64,000 nucleotides of DNA from Mucilaginibacter sp. (GTDB lineage Bacteria; Bacteroidota; Bacteroidia; Sphingobacteriales; Sphingobacteriaceae): NCBI RefSeq assembly GCF_028288185.1, contig NZ_JAQBOF010000010.1, forward strand, positions 1-64,000. The letters are read 5' to 3'. This document shows positions 59,446 through 64,000 of this stretch, in pieces. Below the pieces are notes generated by a model. That model searched no databases. It was not told where the DNA came from and saw nothing but the letters and a program-made list of their open reading frames with translations. The translations under genes and the position numbers were made by a program. Position 1 is the first letter of the stretch. The number at the start of each line of letters is the position of its first letter.

Positions 59446-60349
59446 TTGGGCTACCGTAGCTTATATTTACGTGGATGCGTTTATCTAAAGCACCTATAGA
59501 TTCGGCAACATTTTTTGTCATGATTAATATAACATCCCTGGTAGCTTCGCTCTCTGTAAAACGGCCAACAACCTTGGCAAAAGTAGTTTTACTGGTCATG
59601 GGGTTGGTTATTTTTATAACCGTCCCAATTGGAGCAGTACGGTGCAATACCAATTTTTTATTAGGATCAAGGCTGGCATCATCTATCCAGGTGGCTACGC
59701 CTTTTTCGCTTTTCTCAAACAAACCATAACGGTTGGCATTTAGTTTACTGTCGGCGCTATCCTGGCTGGTCATATAGGTTGTAGAGTCGCGTTTGGCAAC
59801 AGGGCGTACAACTGCAGGTACATCAGCCGTGCCAGATTTTACTTGTATAACTTGCCCGGGAGTTACGGTAGTCGAGGTTAAACCATTTAACTTAGTAATA
59901 TCCTCAACTGTCGAGTTAAAGCGTTTGGCTATAGAATACAGCGTTTCTCCGGCCGATACTTTGTATTGTTGTGTTGAACCACTGGTGTTTGCCGGTGCAG
60001 CAGGTTGTTGTTCTGGTGATTGTTGCGTTACGACAGGAGGTGTAACCACCGTTTTTTGTTGCACAACAGCAGGCTTTGACGCTTCAACGAACGATCTGTC
60101 GGTAGGTACTTTAATAATGTTGCCAATTTTTAGAGGAGCGTTATTATTAAATTTTATGATATCGCCGGGCTTTACGTTATATCTGCGGCCTATAGAGTAG
60201 TAGTTATCTTTTGGGTCAAGTTTATGCAGAATTACCTTTTTACCATCCAGGTTTTCAATCCCGACAGAATCGGTTAATAAGGTTTTAGCAAAAAGTGAGG
60301 TAGAAATTGTTAGTAGGGGAGTTAGGAATAACAAAGTTCTTAATTTCAT
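59438..60349 (-). CDS. Exported protein with two LysM repeats and a RlpA-like C-terminal domain
   Basis: A 303-residue periplasmic protein for peptidoglycan binding. The signal peptide ends near 21. LysM 1 spans about 38-83 (NYYSIGRRYNVKPGDIIKFN), LysM 2 about 126-172 (YKVSAGETLYSIAKRFNSTV). A proline/glutamine/threonine-rich linker joins them. The C-terminal part (about 208-300; GVATWIDDASLDPN, LHRTAPIGTVIKITNP, FAKVVGRFTES) has the layout of the double-psi beta-barrel of RlpA-like septal proteins. RlpA's catalytic Asp/His pair is not obvious, so it may bind rather than cut. It overlaps the uridine kinase gene. Confidence 0.85.
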   Translation of the reverse strand: MKLRTLLFLTPLLTISTSLFAKTLLTDSVGIENLDGKKVILHKLDPKDNYYSIGRRYNVKPGDIIKFNNNAPLKIGNIIKVPTDRSFVEASKPAVVQQKTVVTPPVVTQQSPEQQPAAPANTSGSTQQYKVSAGETLYSIAKRFNSTVEDITKLNGLTSTTVTPGQVIQVKSGTADVPAVVRPVAKRDSTTYMTSQDSADSKLNANRYGLFEKSEKGVATWIDDASLDPNKKLVLHRTAPIGTVIKITNPMTSKTTFAKVVGRFTESEATRDVILIMTKNVAESIGALDKRIHVNISYGSPNE

Positions 60350-60370
60350 AATAATTTATTAGTCAGTAAT

Positions 60371-61123
60371 TTATAGGTTTAAAACCCTCAATCCTGATTT
60401 GTTTTTAATATAAATGAGCGAGTTTTTATACAAGATAAACGACTCGGGCTGCATTTTTTGTATATCAGCATTTAATAAATCTTCATAAACAAGACCGCTT
60501 CTATCCATAATATATAAATGTTGTTGAAGTTGTCCCGATACGAAAGAGTGCAAAGATACAATTCTGAAATTATTGTAATCAAGGGAATGTACAATGTTTC
60601 CGTAAGGCTCTACAGGTAAGGATTGATTTAAATGGGATGCCTGCAAAATTTGCGGAGCAGTCACATAATTTTCAATCTCTGTATCAATGGTTTGCTCAAA
60701 TGATCTTACGGTCAAACCTGTTTCCACATCAACCAAAAATAATTTTTTAGGCTGTAGCTGGATATTATATAAGATAGGGCCGTTTACTGACAAATGATCA
60801 AACGCGTAAGTATAATTACTCCATATCACTTCGCCTTTAGTATTAACGGCCATAACACCTTTATGTACTGGTGTGTTTTCTGATTGGTAGTTATGCAATA
60901 ACAGTACATCGTTATAAGCAGCTTCTATCCCGGTTAACCACCTGTCGGGCGTGATATAGTTTGTGAAATTGGGTTGGCCGCTTGTTAGATCTAAAGAGGT
61001 GAATGAAACCTGCTTATCTGTCGTACGTATTTCAAGGAAAAGCGTATCACTTAAACTGTCAATTTCCATGCGCCAGATCACGCCGGTTAGCTGCTCATTA
61101 ATAAATGGTAATAGCATAGTCAT
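60371..61123 (-). CDS. DUF4905-like conserved hypothetical protein
   Basis: A 250-residue soluble protein without signal peptide. It is rich in beta-strands and reads like a small beta-propeller: TLFLEIRTTDKQVSFTSLDL, VIWSNYTYAFDHLSVNG, LFLVDVETGLTVRSFE, then IVHSLDYNNFRIVSLHSFVS. I connect it to DUF4905, found in Sphingobacteriaceae near envelope genes; this name is tentative. Function is unknown. It is the third gene of a leftward run from the Tyr-rich lipoprotein to the uridine kinase gene. Confidence 0.6.
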   Translation of the reverse strand: MTMLLPFINEQLTGVIWRMEIDSLSDTLFLEIRTTDKQVSFTSLDLTSGQPNFTNYITPDRWLTGIEAAYNDVLLLHNYQSENTPVHKGVMAVNTKGEVIWSNYTYAFDHLSVNGPILYNIQLQPKKLFLVDVETGLTVRSFEQTIDTEIENYVTAPQILQASHLNQSLPVEPYGNIVHSLDYNNFRIVSLHSFVSGQLQQHLYIMDRSGLVYEDLLNADIQKMQPESFILYKNSLIYIKNKSGLRVLNL

Positions 61124-61187
61124 AAGGGTATAAATATGCTATTAAATTCAATAATAGCAGAAGCGCCTACCTATGTGGTGTCCTTTA

Positions 61188-62657
61188 TTAATACCTATAT
61201 CCGATAGTTAAAAAGAAATTATTATTGGTGCCGTTTACATTGGCTGTAGGGCTGGTGGTACCAATATCATAAGGTAATATGCTTTGCGAGTTAGTTAAAT
61301 GTACATAAGTAGCATCAATATAATAACTACCGATACGATAACCTAAACCACCTGTAACAGTTTTTGTAGCTACGCCGTTTGTTTTTAAAGGACTGCCCTG
61401 TATACCTAAACCACCGCGTAAAGCAACGCTGCCCAGTTTAATTTCGGCACCGGCATGGGCGTTAATAGCCGATTTGTAAGTGCTTTTTATTATACCATTA
61501 TCATAGGTATTGGTATAGTTGTCATTACTATCCATGTGGGTGGTGCTGTAATCAATATATTCTACATCGCCGGTTATAAAACCATATTGCCCTAAAAATA
61601 TGGATAATCCACCCGCTGCTTTAAATGGCGTGCGCATGGTATAAGTTAAAGGATAGTCTGTAGGTCCATTTGAGTATTTATTACCATTGCTTAGGTTATT
61701 GGTAAGGCCCTCGCTGTAAGTATCGTCAACAGTTAAGAACGTTGGTGTGGTAATAGTTGCGCCTATCCGTACACTTTCTAATAATTTATATATGATACCA
61801 AATCTTGCGTTCAATCCTTCACCTTTCGTATCCTGGAATCTTGAATAAGTAGAATTGAAGCCCCTGGTAACCGGTAAGATATTTTCTGTTACGGTAACAG
61901 AGCCTGTTTCATTAAAGTTATTAGTGTATTTATATCGCAGATCTGTAATTCCAAACCCAAAACCCAGGTATAACTTATTGCTATAATTTGCCCCTACGGA
62001 AAAATCGATGGCGCTTTGTCCGCCTGTACGGTTAATAGTATTATTTTGTTGTACACCCGGCAAAGAATTACTGCTGTAGGTATAATTAGATGCAGTACCA
62101 TATGGGCTTATCAATTTTTGATCATAAGCCCAGGCCTGCAAACCACCATTATCTACACCAAATGAATTTGCCAGGCTGGCATAATAATCATTTACAGAGT
62201 TCGTATTGTTTTTAGCACCGTACTGAATACCTTCATAAAAATTATTTGTACGATTATAGCTTCCACCCCAATTTATACTTACCCATCCTTTAGTTTTATC
62301 TTGCCCGCTTGGTGTGTTTAATCTCGAATAAAACACAATAGCGACATTACTTAAATTAAGATTACTTTTAGTTGCGGTACCTGATTGACCCAAATAAGCC
62401 GAATTGTTATTCGAGCCATCAAACTCGGGCGTAAAACTAACCTCAGATCGGGTAAAATAACCTAAACCGGCTGGATTGCCGCTTATAGATGTCAGATCTC
62501 CGCCTATAGCTGTACCTGCATTACCAATTGCTTTTATGCGCGATGTAGATCCGGTTTGGAAAGTTGAATAACGTACGGCATCCTTTGCGTATTGGGCAAA
62601 GCTGCTGTTGCTAACTGCTACAAAAGCAATTACGGATAGTATATATTTAAATTTCAT
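61188..62657 (-). CDS. FadL/OmpP1-like outer-membrane transport protein
   Basis: A 489-residue outer-membrane beta-barrel, probably for uptake of hydrophobic compounds. A signal peptide ends near 21 (SSFAQ). The mature start has the family pattern DAVRYSTFQTGSTSRIKAIG, GNAGTAIGGDLTSISGNPAG, GLGYFTRSEVSFTPEF. Many amphipathic strands follow, ending in FFLTIGYRY with the C-terminal aromatic. This AIGGD..S...NPAGL opening is typical of OmpP1/FadL/TodX relatives in Bacteroidota. It follows the Tyr-rich lipoprotein gene by 12 nt and probably shares its transcript. Confidence 0.88.
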   Translation of the reverse strand: MKFKYILSVIAFVAVSNSSFAQYAKDAVRYSTFQTGSTSRIKAIGNAGTAIGGDLTSISGNPAGLGYFTRSEVSFTPEFDGSNNNSAYLGQSGTATKSNLNLSNVAIVFYSRLNTPSGQDKTKGWVSINWGGSYNRTNNFYEGIQYGAKNNTNSVNDYYASLANSFGVDNGGLQAWAYDQKLISPYGTASNYTYSSNSLPGVQQNNTINRTGGQSAIDFSVGANYSNKLYLGFGFGITDLRYKYTNNFNETGSVTVTENILPVTRGFNSTYSRFQDTKGEGLNARFGIIYKLLESVRIGATITTPTFLTVDDTYSEGLTNNLSNGNKYSNGPTDYPLTYTMRTPFKAAGGLSIFLGQYGFITGDVEYIDYSTTHMDSNDNYTNTYDNGIIKSTYKSAINAHAGAEIKLGSVALRGGLGIQGSPLKTNGVATKTVTGGLGYRIGSYYIDATYVHLTNSQSILPYDIGTTSPTANVNGTNNNFFLTIGYRY

Positions 62658-62669
62658 AAGTGATATAGG

Positions 62670-63572
62670 TTATGGCCTAACAGGTCTGCCACCGCCGCCG
62701 CTGCTATTGCTTGAACCGCTTGAGCTGCTGTTTGATGAACTGCTGGTGGATTGGGCCGGAGGAGACGCGCGCTCCATAGTAGGTTGTTGAATTACCGGCC
62801 TTGGATTTTCGCTTTGCGGACGTATGTAACGTGTAGTAGTATTTGTAGGAACTGTTGTTACTGAGTTTGCGCCGGGACGGCCAGGATAAACCGCGTTAGT
62901 ACCTCCCGGACGGCTACCGGAATAGGCAGCGCCATTACCATTACTATTAGCGTTGGCTCTCGCGAAAGTTAAGCCCGAGCCATTACTTGTATTAGAACGA
63001 TTTGAACCACCGTTTGCCCTTGTAAAAGTTAAACCGCCCGAACCAACTACATTGTTATTGCTATGAGAATATGATTTTTTATGACTAGTCCTGCCGCCGC
63101 CACCGTATATAAAAGTTGAATAGGCAAATCCGTAGCCAAAATTATCATAGCCGCTATAATCGCCATAACCAAAGTCATAGGCAGAGTAGGTGCCAAAATC
63201 ATAAGCATAAGGATCATAGCCGTAAGCGTATCCTATATTAGCATCAGCTGTTACTGTAGGCTGCGGGCTGTAATAATTATAAGGTGTATAGCTGTAATAG
63301 AAATCGTCATCATAATCAAACGGTGTGAAATAGCTAAAACGTTTTATGCGCGATTCGTAATCACCATAATAATAGTAATCATCGTTTCTTACCGTGTTGG
63401 TTGGTTGTTGGGTATATTCGGGTACATATTCATAATCATCACCTGCTTTGGCTTTGGTATAATAAACATCATCGCCGGTATTTTCTGATTTAGAAATTGT
63501 ATTTAAGGTAGAGCAGGAACTCAATGCTATAGCACTGATCAAAATTATTCCTTGTAGCAGGTTCCTTTTCAT
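62670..63572 (-). CDS. Tyr/Asp/Gly-rich low-complexity lipoprotein
   Basis: A 300-residue lipoprotein with the lipobox ending at Cys20 (ALSSC). The mature part is of very biased composition: a Tyr/Asp/Gly-rich middle (about 40-155; e.g. NDDYYYYGDYES, YAYGYDPYAYDFG) and a Ser/Asn/Gly-rich C-terminal part with two copies of GLTF(T/A)RAN and a final poly-Ser/Gly run. Databases often label such proteins vitellogenin-like by composition only. It may be a structural or adhesive surface protein. It is the first gene of the leftward operon. Confidence 0.7.
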   Translation of the reverse strand: MKRNLLQGIILISAIALSSCSTLNTISKSENTGDDVYYTKAKAGDDYEYVPEYTQQPTNTVRNDDYYYYGDYESRIKRFSYFTPFDYDDDFYYSYTPYNYYSPQPTVTADANIGYAYGYDPYAYDFGTYSAYDFGYGDYSGYDNFGYGFAYSTFIYGGGGRTSHKKSYSHSNNNVVGSGGLTFTRANGGSNRSNTSNGSGLTFARANANSNGNGAAYSGSRPGGTNAVYPGRPGANSVTTVPTNTTTRYIRPQSENPRPVIQQPTMERASPPAQSTSSSSNSSSSGSSNSSGGGGRPVRP

Positions 63573-63621
63573 TTTAGGCTTGGTTTTGAAAATTAGACTA
63601 TTATTTACAGCGATAGTTTAA

Positions 63622-63657
63622 TTTGACGTTCTAATAACGTATAAATTTATAAATTTG
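63622..63657 (+). promoter_or_regulatory. Promoter of proS
   Basis: TTTG at 63622-63625 and TAAATTTG at 63650-63657 are 24 nt apart, slightly long for the consensus. The predicted start gives a leader of about 40 nt before proS. Confidence 0.5.
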
Positions 63658-63704
63658 ACCACAATAATAAGTAATTAAACAGTCAAAATATATTCCACAT
63701 ACAA

Positions 63705-64000
63705 ATGAGCAAAGGCGTTATTAGTAAAGATGAAGATTATTCGCAATGGTATAACGATTTGGTTATAAAAGCCGATATGGCTGAGTATTCGCCGGTTAGG
63801 GGTTGTATGATCATTAAACCGTACGGCTATTCTATTTGGGAAAAAATGCAAGCCGTGTTAGACAAAATGTTTAAAGACACTGGCCACAGCAACGCTTATT
63901 TCCCGCTGCTGATACCCAAATCCTTTTTCTCTAAAGAAGCCAGCCACGTAGAAGGCTTTGCAAAAGAGTGTGCTGTAGTAACCCATTACCGTTTAAAAAA
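63705..64000 (+). CDS. proS: Prolyl-tRNA synthetase, N-terminus only (partial)
   Basis: The first 98 codons lie before the right edge. The ATG at 63705 gives [20 protein letters not shown]. It continues [40 protein letters not shown] and [20 protein letters not shown]. These are motif 1 and neighbouring parts of the archaeal/eukaryotic-type (class II) prolyl-tRNA synthetase, the type lacking the editing insertion and usual in Bacteroidota. It charges tRNA-Pro with proline. It is divergent from the Tyr-rich lipoprotein gene and has a consensus-like promoter. Confidence 0.95.
   Translation, partial: MSKGVISKDEDYSQWYNDLVIKADMAEYSPVRGCMIIKPYGYSIWEKMQAVLDKMFKDTGHSNAYFPLLIPKSFFSKEASHVEGFAKECAVVTHYRLK

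Overview
The window reads as a chromosome segment of a Bacteroidota bacterium, most likely Sphingobacteriaceae and close to Mucilaginibacter or Pedobacter. This is judged from the SusC/SusD pair, many lipoprotein and Bacteroidota-style signal peptides, promoter -7 boxes of the form TAnnTTTG, and housekeeping proteins typical of that family. Base composition is about 40% GC. All assignments come from reading the sequence and translations; no database search was run.

Layout. 1-3,900: the start of a HAMP-type hybrid histidine kinase, a lipoprotein sialidase, a decayed msrB, an AraC regulator, and an SRPBCC protein followed by a remnant of a second one. 3,926-11,578: a leftward Cus-type copper/silver efflux operon (HYC_CC_PP protein, small metal-binding protein, CusA, TolC-like channel, two CusB-like adaptors). 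Its cusA is broken in two by what looks like loss of one A. 11,987-32,906: a polysaccharide utilization locus (PUL). One arm is GH30-GH5-polysaccharide lyase. The other is SusC-SusD-multiheme cytochrome-GH30-GH3-lyase-GH88. The enzymes fit a beta-glucan that also carries uronic acid: lyases would cut it, GH88 would remove the unsaturated uronate ends, and GH30/GH5/GH3 would take the glucan to glucose.

The most unusual feature is the regulators of this locus. No hybrid two-component regulator, ECF sigma/anti-sigma pair or SusR is present. Instead each arm ends tail-to-tail against a gene for a paralogous protein with a 7TMR-DISM sensor domain, a 7TM bundle, a coiled coil, and a C-terminal zinc ribbon plus helix-turn-helix that looks derived from IS1595/ISXO2-type transposases, without the transposase catalytic domain.

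33,304-64,000 is mostly core genome. It holds tRNA-Ser(UGA); a leftward PASTA-rhodanese-mltG-thioesterase-yihY operon; ddl; a Tat-exported glycosidase-like protein; a RelE/ParE toxin-antitoxin pair; tandem lipocalin-like paralogs; rpsO-pnp; rpe; serC-serA; a beta-CASP nuclease; a SAM hydrolase-like protein; phoH; purC; STAS-rnz; scoAB; a leftward envelope/uridine kinase cluster; and the start of proS. Several intergenic regions in this half (before rpe, serA and purC) contain long hairpins whose arms are short degenerate tandem repeats. The spacer before scoA holds a GTGATTCA repeat cluster, and the ddl leader has its own long hairpin.
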